Shown: positions 46,295 to 56,204, counted from the stretch's first letter. The stretch: DNA of 64,000 nt from Clostridiaceae bacterium (GCA_012729635.1 JAAYCT010000033.1:97784-161783), one strand, 5' to 3'. The notes: generated from the letters alone by a model not told the origin. Numbers and translations: made by a program.

Positions 46295-46323
46295 TTGACG
46301 ATTGAATAAACTATTCGTATAAT
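46295..46323 (+). promoter_or_regulatory. recA promoter
   Basis: TTGACG (46295-46300), 17-base spacer, TATAAT (46318-46323), 40 bases before the start codon. Confidence 0.85.
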
Positions 46324-46334
46324 TGATATTAATA

Positions 46335-46348
46335 AGAACGTATGTTCG
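46335..46348 (+). promoter_or_regulatory. LexA (SOS) box of recA
   Basis: AGAACGTATGTTCG matches the Gram-positive LexA/DinR consensus CGAACRNRYGTTCG at 13 of 14 positions. It lies just downstream of the recA -10, where bound LexA would block transcription. This is the only such box I found. Confidence 0.85.
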
Positions 46349-46362
46349 TTAAGGAGGAACTC

Positions 46363-47469
46363 ATGGCTAAGTCAAACAAGGCTCCGGGAAAGTCCACGCA
46401 AGAAATATCTCAGAAATCGAATTCCGAGCGAGAGAAAGCTTTGGATTCGGCCCTGCTCCAGATTGAAAAGCAATTCGGCAAGGGAGCGATTATGAAACTC
46501 GGAGAGCGAGTGAATATGCAAATCGAGTCGATTCCGACCGGTGCGCTGACACTGGATCTCGCTCTCGGCATCGGCGGAGTGCCGAAGGGAAGAGTTATAG
46601 AGATTTTCGGACCGGAGTCTTCGGGTAAAACGACTGTGGCATTACATATCGTTGCCGAAGCCCAGAAAGCAGGCGGCACGGCAGCCTTTATTGATGCAGA
46701 ACACGCTTTGGATCCTACCTATGCGGAAAGGATCGGAGTAAACATTGATGACTTGATTGTTTCACAACCGGATACCGGAGAGCAGGCTCTTGAAATTACA
46801 GAGGCACTGGTTCGAAGCGGAGCGGTGGATGTTGTAGTAGTCGATTCGGTAGCGGCACTGGTGCCGAAAGCCGAAATTGACGGTGAAATGGGCGATTCTC
46901 ATGTCGGTCTTCAGGCCAGACTGATGTCTCAGGCGCTTAGAAAGCTTGCCGGAGTGATCAGCAAGTCCAGTACCGTTTGTATATTTATCAATCAGTTGCG
47001 GGAGAAGGTTGGTATTATGTTCGGAAATCCGGAAACGACTCCCGGCGGACGAGCTTTGAAGTTTTACTCCTCGGTACGATTGGATGTCCGACGGACCGAG
47101 AGTCTTCGGGTCGGAAACGAAATTATCGGAAATCACACTCGGGTTAAGGTGGTAAAGAACAAGGTTGCCCCGCCGTTTAAAGAAGCAGAATTCGATATTC
47201 TTTACGGAGAAGGCATTTCCAAAGAAGGATGTATTCTGGATCTTGCGGTTACAAGGGACATCGTGGAAAAAAGCGGTGCGTGGTTTTCCTACAAGGGAGA
47301 AAGAATCGGGCAGGGGAAAGATAATGCCCGAACCTTTCTAAAGGAGCATCCGGAAATTAGGGATGAATTAGAAAATTTAATCCGAGAAAACATTCTGGTT
47401 TCCGTTGACGAGGAACAGGATAACACCGAGGATTCGGTTGATTCGGAGATCCTTGGAATCGACTTGTAA
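46363..47469 (+). CDS. recA: Recombinase RecA
   Basis: DNA-dependent ATPase for strand exchange and SOS co-protease. 368 residues. MAW-like [20 protein letters not shown], Walker [10 protein letters not shown], Walker [11 protein letters not shown], and loop region [18 protein letters not shown] followed by the INQLREKVG motif. Start ATG 46363 follows AAGGAGG; the ATG at 46342 lies inside the LexA box. The SOS box shows DNA-damage control. recX follows after 44 bases. Confidence 0.98.
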   Translation: MAKSNKAPGKSTQEISQKSNSEREKALDSALLQIEKQFGKGAIMKLGERVNMQIESIPTGALTLDLALGIGGVPKGRVIEIFGPESSGKTTVALHIVAEAQKAGGTAAFIDAEHALDPTYAERIGVNIDDLIVSQPDTGEQALEITEALVRSGAVDVVVVDSVAALVPKAEIDGEMGDSHVGLQARLMSQALRKLAGVISKSSTVCIFINQLREKVGIMFGNPETTPGGRALKFYSSVRLDVRRTESLRVGNEIIGNHTRVKVVKNKVAPPFKEAEFDILYGEGISKEGCILDLAVTRDIVEKSGAWFSYKGERIGQGKDNARTFLKEHPEIRDELENLIRENILVSVDEEQDNTEDSVDSEILGIDL

Positions 47470-47513
47470 AATAGAATCATTACATTTAATTTTTTCGGCA
47501 TGAGGAGACGGTT

Positions 47514-48035
47514 TTGATCGATCAAAATACAGATAATTACCGACACGCCCGCGAACTTGCGGTGAAATACATAGGAATTTCCAACAAAACATGCGGGAAG
47601 GTTCGATCTCATCTGGAAAAGAAGGGCATTCCTGAAAGTGTTATAAACAAGGTGCTCGAAGACTTATCCGACGCAGGTTATATCAACGATCAAGGGGTTG
47701 CCCGATCCATTATCGCCTCCAGAAAAGGAAAAAATTCAGAAGGAAGGCTTCGATTAAGATCGCGACTTTTATCGAGCGGAATTCCCGAACATGTTGTTGA
47801 TTCCCAAATGGAAGCAGTGCCGAGCGACTCCGAGACAATCCTTTCACTTTTGCGGGATCATTTCCATGGCGAAGGCCCGATTGAGCTGTTAAGCGAGGAT
47901 TACCGTGTCGTTTTCAAAAAGACCGCGAATCTACTGAAAAGTCGCGGATATTCTTATGATTTGATTCTTCATACTCTGAATCGTTTTTTTACGGAAGTTT
48001 TTGATTCCGATTCGGACGAACGGAATGCATTATGA
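47514..48035 (+). CDS. recX: Regulatory protein RecX
   Basis: 173 residues with RecX-type three-helix repeats (ARELAVKYIGISNKTCGKVRSHLEKKG, then LSDAGYINDQGVARSIIASR). RecX binds RecA filaments and limits recombinase activity. TTG 47514 follows GAGGAGA. It sits directly after recA as in many bacteria and is likely co-transcribed under the same SOS box. The stop overlaps rimO by 4 bases. Confidence 0.88.
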   Translation: MIDQNTDNYRHARELAVKYIGISNKTCGKVRSHLEKKGIPESVINKVLEDLSDAGYINDQGVARSIIASRKGKNSEGRLRLRSRLLSSGIPEHVVDSQMEAVPSDSETILSLLRDHFHGEGPIELLSEDYRVVFKKTANLLKSRGYSYDLILHTLNRFFTEVFDSDSDERNAL

Positions 48036-49402
48036 TCGGACAATCTTCGCCGGTGAAAGTATCGATAATAACGCTGGGATGTTCCAAAAATTTGGTTGAT
48101 GCCGAGTGCATGTCGTCTATTCTGGAAAATGAAGGATATCAACTTGTCCCGTCGATGGATCAAGCCGATGTTATCGTAATCAACACCTGCGGGTTTATCG
48201 AGTCCGCAAAAAGGGAAGCAATAGATACGATTTTGGAGGCGGCGGATTACAAAAAGCCTTTGGGGAAGGCATCGAAAATCATTGTGACCGGCTGTCTGTC
48301 TCAGCGCTATCCGAATGAGATACTATCGGATCTGCCTGAAGTGGATGCTGTTCTGGGAACCGGTCATTATCAAAACATTGCAGACGTAATCAAAAGACTT
48401 CTTTCCGACTCGTGCAACATATCCTTAAAATATGTCTCAAAACCCGGAGGAACGGAACATTTGGCTCTGGGCCGAAATGTATCAACATTCCCGTATGCTT
48501 GGTTAAAAATTTCCGAGGGTTGCTCCAACGCATGCGCTTACTGCGCGATTCCGATAATCAGAGGTCCTTTTCAATCCCGTCCGATGGAAGATATTGTCAA
48601 GGAAGCAATCATTCTGTCCGGTCAGGGTTACAAGGAAATCATCCTGGCCGGTCAGGATACGACCTCCTATGGTAAGGATTTATATAAAAAACTGATTTTG
48701 CCTGATTTGATTCGTGAAATATCGAAAATCGATGGGATTGATTCGATTCGAATCATGTATGCGTACATAGACGGAATTACAGACGATTTAATCTATGAGA
48801 TGAAGAATAATTCAAAGGTTGCTCACTATCTTGATATTCCGGTCCAGCACGGGGATGACGGCGTTCTCAGGCGTATGGGTAGAAAAGATCGAACGGCAGG
48901 GATTTCATCGGTCATAGACAAGCTGAGAAACGAAATGCCGGACATTATTTTGCGTTCAACCGTGATCGTCGGCTTCCCTGGGGAAACGGACGAGGAGTTT
49001 CATGCTTTATCCGATATGGTGCGTTTTTGGAGGTTTGATCGTCTGGGATGTTTTATTTTCTCATCGGAGGAAGGAACACGCGCAGCCGACATGAAGGATC
49101 CGGTCCCGGAAAGCATTGCTTTGGAACGATTCAATCAATTAATGACGATACAAAAGGAGATTTCATATCTGTCCAATCAGAAACGTTTAGGGTCAACATT
49201 TCAGGTTACTATTGATTCTGTTTCGGATGATGGTATATTCTACATTGGGAGGTCGTACGGGGAAGCTCCTGAGGTCGATCCCGTAATTCATGTTCTGGCA
49301 ACCTCCTCGCCACTGATAATCGGCGGGAAATATAACGTTTCAATCGTTGATTGTTCCGCTTATGATATGACTGGAGTAACTGTTAATGAATTTACCGAAT
49401 AA
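48032..49402 (+). CDS. rimO: Ribosomal protein S12 methylthiotransferase RimO
   Basis: Radical SAM enzyme that adds a methylthio group to Asp of ribosomal protein S12. 456 residues. UPF0004 domain start VSIITLGCSKNLVDAECM is RimO-like rather than MiaB. The radical SAM cluster motif CSNACAYCAIP (CxxxCxxC) follows, then a C-terminal TRAM domain. ATG overlaps recX (ATGA) and the end overlaps pgsA by 17 bases. Confidence 0.95.
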   Translation: MIGQSSPVKVSIITLGCSKNLVDAECMSSILENEGYQLVPSMDQADVIVINTCGFIESAKREAIDTILEAADYKKPLGKASKIIVTGCLSQRYPNEILSDLPEVDAVLGTGHYQNIADVIKRLLSDSCNISLKYVSKPGGTEHLALGRNVSTFPYAWLKISEGCSNACAYCAIPIIRGPFQSRPMEDIVKEAIILSGQGYKEIILAGQDTTSYGKDLYKKLILPDLIREISKIDGIDSIRIMYAYIDGITDDLIYEMKNNSKVAHYLDIPVQHGDDGVLRRMGRKDRTAGISSVIDKLRNEMPDIILRSTVIVGFPGETDEEFHALSDMVRFWRFDRLGCFIFSSEEGTRAADMKDPVPESIALERFNQLMTIQKEISYLSNQKRLGSTFQVTIDSVSDDGIFYIGRSYGEAPEVDPVIHVLATSSPLIIGGKYNVSIVDCSAYDMTGVTVNEFTE

Positions 49403-50018
49403 GCTTTCCGTTTTTCGTATTATTTTAATTCCCTTAATCCTTTTCTTCATGCTTCCGATCAGCGTATTCGGACTGCGGCCGGTGCACTGGAACGATTTTG
49501 TAAACAACTATGGATTGCTCGTATCAGGAACTCTTTTTGTCATTGCCGCTCTGACCGATTTGGCGGACGGAATGATTGCCAGAAAATATAAAATGATTAC
49601 GAATCTCGGGAAATTTCTTGATTCTCTGGCCGATAAAATGCTGGTAATTTCTGTCCTTGTCGGTTTTGTGGAAAGAGATCGGATTTCGTCTTTTCTGGTT
49701 GTAATTATTGTGTTGCGCGAATTCATGGTGACCGGCTTACGATTAGTAGCCAGCAAAAGCGGATTGATCATGGCTGCCGAGATGATTGGTAAAATTAAAA
49801 CCGTAACACAGATGATTGCCATAATATTTTTGTTTTTCGAGTCCCTGTTCGTATTCTGGACCGGGTTGATATTTCCTTCGCTTTCTGTCGAATCAATCGA
49901 GGCGGGGGTGCGTTTATGCGGGAATATATTTGTTGCCGTTTCGATTGTAATGACTATCATTTCCGGGCTGGATTATTTAATCCGTAACCGATCATTTCTC
50001 AAAGAAACAAAGGAATAG
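49386..50018 (+). CDS. pgsA: CDP-diacylglycerol-glycerol-3-phosphate 3-phosphatidyltransferase
   Basis: Makes phosphatidylglycerol phosphate, first committed step of phosphatidylglycerol and cardiolipin. 210 residues, about five to six transmembrane helices. The CDP-alcohol phosphatidyltransferase motif is exact: DGMIARKYKMITNLGKFLD followed by SLAD (DGx2ARx8Gx3Dx3D). ATG 49386 lies inside rimO. In many Firmicutes rimO-pgsA precede cinA-recA; here they follow recA-recX. Confidence 0.93.
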   Translation: MNLPNKLSVFRIILIPLILFFMLPISVFGLRPVHWNDFVNNYGLLVSGTLFVIAALTDLADGMIARKYKMITNLGKFLDSLADKMLVISVLVGFVERDRISSFLVVIIVLREFMVTGLRLVASKSGLIMAAEMIGKIKTVTQMIAIIFLFFESLFVFWTGLIFPSLSVESIEAGVRLCGNIFVAVSIVMTIISGLDYLIRNRSFLKETKE

Positions 50019-50060
50019 TTTGATTTTCAAATTATATTTCCCTAACTTTTGATATATGTA

Positions 50061-50111
50061 TTGACTTTTTCTTCTGGTTCGGCTACAAACAATGTAACAG
50101 ATAGTTTGTAG
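50061..50111 (+). promoter_or_regulatory. acpP promoter with overlapping inverted repeat
   Basis: TTGACT (50061-50066), 17-base spacer, TACAAA (50084-50089). CTACAAAC (50083-50090) and GTTTGTAG (50104-50111) form a perfect 8-base inverted repeat with 13-base spacer, covering the -10 and transcription start. It differs from the known FapR site, so any regulator is unknown. Confidence 0.6.
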
Positions 50112-50130
50112 TCATTCAGGAGGTATGCAG

Positions 50131-50373
50131 ATGTCAGGAGATCCGATTTTTGAAAACGTAAAGGCGATTCTCATTGAACAACTAGGTATTGACGGAGATT
50201 CGATTTCTCCGGAATCAAGTTTAATCGATGACTTGAATGCCGATTCACTTGATATGGTTGAGCTCGTTATGGCCATGGAGCAAGAGTTCGGAATTTCGAT
50301 TCCTGATGAAGAGGCTGAGCGGATCAAAACGGTTGGAGACGCGATCGATTTTATTAAAACGAATTCGCAGTAA
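50131..50373 (+). CDS. acpP: Acyl carrier protein
   Basis: 80-residue acidic protein that carries acyl chains on 4'-phosphopantetheine. The attachment Ser is in [19 protein letters not shown]. Start ATG 50131 is 7 bases from AGGAGG; ATG 50125 is too close to it. Monocistronic, between its own promoter and a strong terminator; rnc-smc-ftsY follow as in Bacillus. Confidence 0.96.
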   Translation: MSGDPIFENVKAILIEQLGIDGDSISPESSLIDDLNADSLDMVELVMAMEQEFGISIPDEEAERIKTVGDAIDFIKTNSQ

Positions 50374-50395
50374 TTTTCGGATACTGTCGCACTTG

Positions 50396-50417
50396 AGCTC
50401 CCGAAAGGGAGCTTTTT
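50396..50417 (+). terminator. Terminator after acpP
   Basis: AGCTCCC (50396-50402), GAAA tetraloop, GGGAGCT (50407-50413) and a T run. rnc may be served by read-through or a weak promoter. Confidence 0.88.
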
Positions 50418-50439
50418 GCTTAAGGGGGACACGGCACTC

Positions 50440-51177
50440 ATGACACATCCGATTCCTGCAGAAGAACTTCATTCCTTTCAGCGGTGTTTGGGATATCATT
50501 TTCTGAAAACAAATTATTTGATTACCGCATTAACCCATTCATCATATGCGTATGAATATAAGGAAGGGAAAATTTCCGATAATGAGCGTCTTGAATTCTT
50601 GGGTGACGGTGTATTGGGTTTCGTTATCGCCGATGAATTATATCGAAGAAAATGGCGAAAAAACGAGGGCTATCTTTCCAAAACCCGAGCATTGATTGTT
50701 TGTGAGGAAATGCTTGCCGAAATTGCCGGGAGGCTCGGAATACCGGGCATTCTTTTGCTCGGAAAGGGAGAGGACGCATCGGGAGGCAGAAACAAGCCTT
50801 CAAACCTTTCCAATGCTTTGGAGGCTGTTTTTGGCGCGGTATACCTAGACGGCGGGTTCAGCGCCGTTCAAAAGACGATTCTTTCCGTTATGAATGAATC
50901 AATTGAACGGGCGATTGCCGGATCATTGATTTTTGATTATAAGAGCCGGTTGCTTGAATGGTCCCAAAGCGGTTTTTCAGAAAACCCTTTATCCTTTGTG
51001 ATTCTTGATGAGAACGGTCCGGTGCATAATCGTACTTATACGGCGGCGGTTCTTCTTGACGAGAAAATAATCGGAAAGGGTTACGGACAGAGCAAAAAAT
51101 CTGCCGAACAGGAAGCGGCTCGAGATGCTATGGATCGTATCGATACCCAAAAGTCGCCCGATGATTTTTTTAGATAA
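50440..51177 (+). CDS. rnc: Ribonuclease III
   Basis: Double-strand RNA endonuclease for rRNA and mRNA processing. 245 residues. Catalytic signature NERLEFLGDGVLGFVIADEL (Gly where most have Ser or Ala in GDSVL), second acidic cluster NALEAVFGAVYLDGG, and a C-terminal dsRNA-binding domain ending KKSAEQEAARDAM. ATG 50440 follows GGGGGA by 10 bases; an in-frame TTG at 50416 lies in the acpP terminator. Confidence 0.95.
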   Translation: MTHPIPAEELHSFQRCLGYHFLKTNYLITALTHSSYAYEYKEGKISDNERLEFLGDGVLGFVIADELYRRKWRKNEGYLSKTRALIVCEEMLAEIAGRLGIPGILLLGKGEDASGGRNKPSNLSNALEAVFGAVYLDGGFSAVQKTILSVMNESIERAIAGSLIFDYKSRLLEWSQSGFSENPLSFVILDENGPVHNRTYTAAVLLDEKIIGKGYGQSKKSAEQEAARDAMDRIDTQKSPDDFFR

Positions 51178-51203
51178 AACATTCGGATAAAACCTTCTTC
51201 TTT

Positions 51204-51232
51204 TTCACAATCCCCTGATTTTGGTATATAAT
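51204..51232 (+). promoter_or_regulatory. smc-ftsY promoter
   Basis: TTCACA (51204-51209), 17-base spacer, TATAAT (51227-51232), about 35 bases before smc. Confidence 0.6.
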
Positions 51233-51267
51233 CTTATTCTGTACAAAGCGCGGAAGGATTCTGCTTA

Positions 51268-54200
51268 ATGCATCTTAAAAAAATTGAAATCCAAGGCTTT
51301 AAGTCTTTTCCCGAATATACCCTGATCGAATTTGATAAAGGGATGACTGCGATCGTCGGACCGAACGGTAGCGGCAAATCAAACGTTACCGACGCCGTTC
51401 GTTGGGTTCTCGGCGAACAAAGCGTTCGAACCTTGCGCGGCGGAAAAATGGAGGATGTTATCTTTAACGGAACCCAATCCAGACGTGCGATGAATTATGC
51501 CGAGGTTTCGATTACCATTGATAATTCGGACGGCGTTTTAGAAATCGATTTTTCCGAAGTTCAGATTACACGAAGGTTGTACCGCTCCGGAGAAAGCGAA
51601 TACCAGATTAACCGAGTCAACTGCCGACTTAAGGACATTGTTCAACTTTTTATGGATACAGGTCTCGGAAAGGACGGATATTCCATTGTCGGACAGGGTC
51701 GAATTGACGACATTCTCAGTTCGCGGTCGGAAGACAGAAGAAAAGTGTTGGAAGAGGCTTCGGGCATCGTTAAATATAAGGTTAGAAAAGAAGAAGCAGA
51801 GCGAAAGCTTCTTGCCTCTGAGCAAAATTTGATTCGAATCAGTGACATTCTGAGCGAACTTTCGGAACAGATTGAACCGCTTAAATCACAAGCGGAAAAG
51901 GCACGTTTTTATCATCGAACGTATACGGAATGGAAAGAGTTGGATATCGGTCTTACCCTCCATATGATCGATCGAAACCAGGCTTTCTTATCATCATCGG
52001 GAGACGAATACTCCGATATACTCGAGGAAATTCGCATACAGGAAGATGCAATTATCGAATTACGGGATAAAAACAGGGCGCTTACAGAAAAATCATCGGA
52101 CATTGAGGTGCGGTTAGAGGAACTACGTGATAAGAAATCCGACGCATCCTCCGATATTCACAAAGTATTAAGCGATCTTGCCGTAATCATAGACCGGAAA
52201 AAGCAACTCAGAGATCGATTGCTTATAGGAGACGGAGAGGACGGAAATGCCCGCAATGAAATCGATCGTCTGGATGCACGAATCAAGGATCAGGAAATAA
52301 AAATTTCAAAATTGCTTTCACAAAAAGAAAAGTATGACATTGAGCTCCAAACTAAAGAATCTGAAATGAAAGAACTGCTTGTACATATCGATCAGGCCCA
52401 CCGAAGAATCAACGAATCTAAAATACAAGCAGAGACGCTTTCGGAAGAAATTTTTGAATTACGGAATCAATACCAAACAATGATATCAGAGCGTATGCTT
52501 TTTGACTCAAACATCAAATCGCTTACCAATGAACGAGTCGTGTTAATTTCCGAAAAAGACAAATTATCTGCGATGCTCGATGAATCGGAATCGAAGCTTC
52601 ATTCTGTTACCGCTCATTTAGCGAATACGAAGGATGCCCACAATAAGGCCAGAGACCAACTGGAGATTTTGCGTGACACCGCAGAGGAATACCGGTCGTC
52701 TCGAGAAGTAAAACTAAGAGAGAAGGAGAATCTCTCTTTTCGAAAAAGAACCCTTACCGAGCTGGAAGCCGGCAAGGAAGGTTATCAGGAGCCGGTCCGA
52801 CGCTTGTTTGCCGATGCGGAAAAAGATGAATCTTTGTTCAAAAAGATTGTCGGAATCGTGGGCGATCTTATTCGAGTCGAAAAACAATACGAAACCGCCA
52901 TTGAAATCGCTCTGGGTCAATCGATCCATCATATTGTCACAAATAACGAGGATGAGGCGAAAGAAATCATCGCGTATTTAAAGGAAAAACATTACGGCAG
53001 AGCCACATTTTTACCCATTTCCGTAATACGCCCGAGAAGCCTGGAATCAAAAATGAAGCAAACCGCTCAAAAGCAAAAGGGATTTATCGGTGTTGCTTCT
53101 GATTTAGTATCATACGATTCTTCATTAAGCGGGATTGTCGGAAATTTGCTCGGAAGGATTATCATTGTTGATCATTTAAGCAACGCTATTGATATTGCTC
53201 GTTTAACCGATTATTCATTTCGTCTGGTAACAAAAGAGGGCGATGTTGTTAACCCCGGCGGATCGCTTACCGGGGGAAGCATTCGAAGACAGGGAACCGG
53301 AATTCTGGGAAGAGGCAGAGAGCTGGAGGAACTATCCGAACGTATTCTTGCGGTTGATGAAGAAATTTTAAAATGCGACGAATTAACAAAAGATAGTAAC
53401 GATAGAATAAATGAATGTGCTCGAAATTCGCTTGAACTTGATCATCTGATTCGTGAACAAATGGTACTCGTCGCAAAGGCGGAGTCCGAGTGCAAGGGGT
53501 TACGAGATGATTCCGATCGTATCGAGAAACGATTGGCTATCGTAGAAAAGGAATTGGATTCAATCTCAACGAAACGAATTTCCATCCAAAACGACATGGA
53601 AGAACTCGATCAATCCGTTTCGGAAAAAGATACGGAGATGATTTCTTTACGTTCATCTCTTTCTAAATCGGACGAAGAAAAGGCAGCGGTACAAGCCCGA
53701 CTTGATAATTTACGCTCAGACATATCCGACATGAAAATCTCCTCAGAATCGGTGGCTATTTCTCTGACCGGATCGGAAGAAGTCCTGGATCTTTTAAAGC
53801 AAGAAAAACAAGGGTTTTCCGCAGGTCTTAAGAAATTGCTTGAAGAAAGGGAGCATGCAAAATCCGAAGTCGTCCGATTAGGCAAAGAAGAAGAGATTAA
53901 GACAGCGATTCGCGATGAATTGATGCTCAAAGAGGATCAGATCACGGCCCAAATCAAAGATCTCGTTATAACAAAGGAAGAAATTGAGCAACAACTATCG
54001 GGGTTCATTGATCGACTGTCGCAGGCATCATCCCGATTATCGCATTTTCAGACCGAACATGCGAAGATGGAAGCCAAGCGAGAGCGTTTCCTTTCCGAGA
54101 TTGATGATTATAAGAATCGTCTGTGGGAGGAGCATGAAATAACGTATGACAATGCGCAATCCTATCGTTTGGAGATCGAGGGCGTATCTTCCATTCAAAA

Positions 54201-54834
54201 ACGAATTGCGGAGTTGCGTAATGAAATCAGAGAAATCGGTCCGGTCAACGCGAACGCGATCGATGAATTTACAAGAGTGAACGAACGTTATGAGTTTCTT
54301 AATAAGCAAAAAGACGACATCGAAAAGGCAAGGGCGGATCTTCAAAATGTAATCAACAATCTTGTTAGTGAAATGCGGCGGCAATTCCTCGAGCATTTTT
54401 CAATTATCAACGATAATTTTAACTCCGTCTTCTCGGACCTATTCAATGGCGGGACCGCTGAAATTATTCTGGATGATCAGGAAGACGTACTGTCCTGTAA
54501 TATTGACATTCGTGCTCAGCCTCCGGGAAAACGTCTGCAGAGCATTTCTCTTCTTTCCGGCGGCGAGCGATGTCTGACCGCCATCGCGATTCTGTTTGCG
54601 ATTCTTCAACTGCGCCCATCACCCTTCTGCGTCCTCGACGAGGTGGAGGCGGCTCTCGATGATGTGAATATCAATCGTTTCACGGAATTTGTTCGCAGAT
54701 ACACATCAAAATCTCAGTTTATTTTGGTTACTCATCGAAAAGGTACAATGGAAGCATGTGATCGGATGTACGGGGTAACGATGCAAGAAAGAGGCATATC
54801 GAAGATATTGTCCATGAGACTGGATCAATCATAG
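51268..54834 (+). CDS. smc: Chromosome segregation protein SMC
   Basis: Condensin ATPase that organises chromosomes with ScpA and ScpB. 1188 residues, normal length. N-terminal Walker A GPNGSGKSN, long coiled coils (about 170-500 and 680-1010), and a hinge around residues 515-635 (VGIVGDLIRVEKQYE to NPGGSLTGGS). C-terminal signature SLLSGGERCLTAIAILFAI precedes Walker B FCVLDEVEAALDD. ATG 51268 follows GGAAGGA. ftsY follows after about 40 bases. Confidence 0.97.
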   Translation: MHLKKIEIQGFKSFPEYTLIEFDKGMTAIVGPNGSGKSNVTDAVRWVLGEQSVRTLRGGKMEDVIFNGTQSRRAMNYAEVSITIDNSDGVLEIDFSEVQITRRLYRSGESEYQINRVNCRLKDIVQLFMDTGLGKDGYSIVGQGRIDDILSSRSEDRRKVLEEASGIVKYKVRKEEAERKLLASEQNLIRISDILSELSEQIEPLKSQAEKARFYHRTYTEWKELDIGLTLHMIDRNQAFLSSSGDEYSDILEEIRIQEDAIIELRDKNRALTEKSSDIEVRLEELRDKKSDASSDIHKVLSDLAVIIDRKKQLRDRLLIGDGEDGNARNEIDRLDARIKDQEIKISKLLSQKEKYDIELQTKESEMKELLVHIDQAHRRINESKIQAETLSEEIFELRNQYQTMISERMLFDSNIKSLTNERVVLISEKDKLSAMLDESESKLHSVTAHLANTKDAHNKARDQLEILRDTAEEYRSSREVKLREKENLSFRKRTLTELEAGKEGYQEPVRRLFADAEKDESLFKKIVGIVGDLIRVEKQYETAIEIALGQSIHHIVTNNEDEAKEIIAYLKEKHYGRATFLPISVIRPRSLESKMKQTAQKQKGFIGVASDLVSYDSSLSGIVGNLLGRIIIVDHLSNAIDIARLTDYSFRLVTKEGDVVNPGGSLTGGSIRRQGTGILGRGRELEELSERILAVDEEILKCDELTKDSNDRINECARNSLELDHLIREQMVLVAKAESECKGLRDDSDRIEKRLAIVEKELDSISTKRISIQNDMEELDQSVSEKDTEMISLRSSLSKSDEEKAAVQARLDNLRSDISDMKISSESVAISLTGSEEVLDLLKQEKQGFSAGLKKLLEEREHAKSEVVRLGKEEEIKTAIRDELMLKEDQITAQIKDLVITKEEIEQQLSGFIDRLSQASSRLSHFQTEHAKMEAKRERFLSEIDDYKNRLWEEHEITYDNAQSYRLEIEGVSSIQKRIAELRNEIREIGPVNANAIDEFTRVNERYEFLNKQKDDIEKARADLQNVINNLVSEMRRQFLEHFSIINDNFNSVFSDLFNGGTAEIILDDQEDVLSCNIDIRAQPPGKRLQSISLLSGGERCLTAIAILFAILQLRPSPFCVLDEVEAALDDVNINRFTEFVRRYTSKSQFILVTHRKGTMEACDRMYGVTMQERGISKILSMRLDQS

Positions 54835-54873
54835 TATCCGTCGATATGGATTGAAAAAATCCGGGAGGTGTGC

Positions 54874-55788
54874 ATGGGAATATTCGAGTCATTTAAAAAC
54901 GGATTATTAAAAACCAGAGGCTTTGTCGCGGAGGGTTTTACAAAAATTTCCGCCGGTCTCGGCAGATATGACGAAGATATGCTGGATGAACTGGAAGCGC
55001 TTTTGGTTCAAGCCGATGTCGGAGTCGGGGCAAGTCTTCAAATTATGGATTCTGTTCGCCATCACATTCGACAAACCGGTGACGATTCCGTCGATTCGGT
55101 CCTATTTGCGATGAATAATCAAATGTTAAAGATTCTCGGCGAAAAAACCGAGCTTCACATCGAAGAAAATACCCTCAATATTATTTTGCTTGTCGGAGTA
55201 AACGGGACGGGGAAAACGACAACTGCGGGTAAACTCTGTCTAAGGTATAAAGGGGAGGGCAAAAAGGTCATGTTGGCAGCTGCGGATACTTTTCGAGCCG
55301 CAGCCATTGAACAACTTCAGGTTTGGGGAGAACGTACCAACACGCCCGTTATTGCTCAAACAATCGGATCCGATCCTGCCGCGGTATGTTATGATGCCGT
55401 TCATGCCGCAATCTCTAGACGTGTGGATGTTTTGATTATCGATACTGCGGGAAGATTGCACAATAAGCAAAACCTGATGGATGAGCTTTCAAAAATTTCA
55501 AAAGTTGTGTATCGAGAAGCACCATCATCTAGCATCAAAGCATTACTCGTCATTGATGCGACCACCGGGCAAAACGCGGTAATCCAAGCAGAAGTTTTTT
55601 CAAACGCGATCGATATCCACGGTATGGTAATCACCAAGCTTGATGGCAGTGCGAAAGGCGGGGTCGCCATCGCAGTCGCTCATAAGGCTAAATCCCCGAT
55701 TCTTCTGGCCGGACTCGGAGAATCTGCGGAGGATCTGGTTAACTTTGACCCGGAGATTTTTGTCCGCTCCTTGTTGCCGAATTCATAA
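54874..55788 (+). CDS. ftsY: Signal recognition particle receptor FtsY
   Basis: SRP receptor GTPase at the membrane. 304 residues: the short form without a long acidic A domain, with an N domain and G domain. G1 VGVNGTGKTTTAGKL, DTFRAAAIEQLQVW, G3 DTAGRLHNKQNLM and G4 TKLDGSAKGG are all intact. ATG 54874 follows GGGAGGT; GTG 54868 is too near. ffh, its partner, lies 0.4 kb downstream. Confidence 0.97.
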   Translation: MGIFESFKNGLLKTRGFVAEGFTKISAGLGRYDEDMLDELEALLVQADVGVGASLQIMDSVRHHIRQTGDDSVDSVLFAMNNQMLKILGEKTELHIEENTLNIILLVGVNGTGKTTTAGKLCLRYKGEGKKVMLAAADTFRAAAIEQLQVWGERTNTPVIAQTIGSDPAAVCYDAVHAAISRRVDVLIIDTAGRLHNKQNLMDELSKISKVVYREAPSSSIKALLVIDATTGQNAVIQAEVFSNAIDIHGMVITKLDGSAKGGVAIAVAHKAKSPILLAGLGESAEDLVNFDPEIFVRSLLPNS

Positions 55789-55813
55789 ATGGACATGTGA
55801 CAAGCATGAGCAC

Positions 55814-55842
55814 TTGACACCTGATCCGTCTTTCTGTATAGT
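55814..55842 (+). promoter_or_regulatory. Promoter of the ylxM-ffh-rpsP operon
   Basis: TTGACA (55814-55819), 17-base spacer, TATAGT (55837-55842): close to consensus, 29 bases before ylxM. Confidence 0.75.
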
Positions 55843-55871
55843 AACCGAAGGTGAAGCGTTCGGAGGCACAT

Positions 55872-56192
55872 ATGGATCCGGTGCGAGCAGGGTTACTTAT
55901 TGATTTTTACGGCAATCTGTTGACCGAAAGAAACCGGTTATTTATGGATCTCTATTTTTCCGAGGACATGTCCTTATCTGAAATTGCCGATATTGAAGGC
56001 GTTTCACGACAGGCTGTACACGATTCGATTCATCGCGGTTTGTTGCGGTTAACTCAATATGAAGAGAAGCTCGGGCTGGTTTTACGATTTTTGGAACATA
56101 AAAAATCAATTACTACCGCGATTCAGTTGCTTGACAATCATAACTACGACGATGCGCGGATCGTGATGAGAAGCATTATCGATCAATTATAG
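55872..56192 (+). CDS. ylxM: YlxM/p13-like DNA-binding protein
   Basis: 106 residues with a sigma-70 region 4-like helix-turn-helix: MSLSEIADIEGVSRQAVHDSI (residues about 34-54). The family is always linked to ffh/ftsY and is thought to affect the SRP system, but its role is not settled. ATG 55872 follows GGAGG by 5 bases. ffh starts 12 bases downstream. Confidence 0.9.
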   Translation: MDPVRAGLLIDFYGNLLTERNRLFMDLYFSEDMSLSEIADIEGVSRQAVHDSIHRGLLRLTQYEEKLGLVLRFLEHKKSITTAIQLLDNHNYDDARIVMRSIIDQL

Positions 56193-56204
56193 AAAGGATC
56201 CGGC

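Noticed and set aside
50620..50660. Gly in the RNase III signature (GDGVL) as loss of function
   Set aside because: The acidic catalytic residues around it are intact and this position varies between Ser and Ala in the family.
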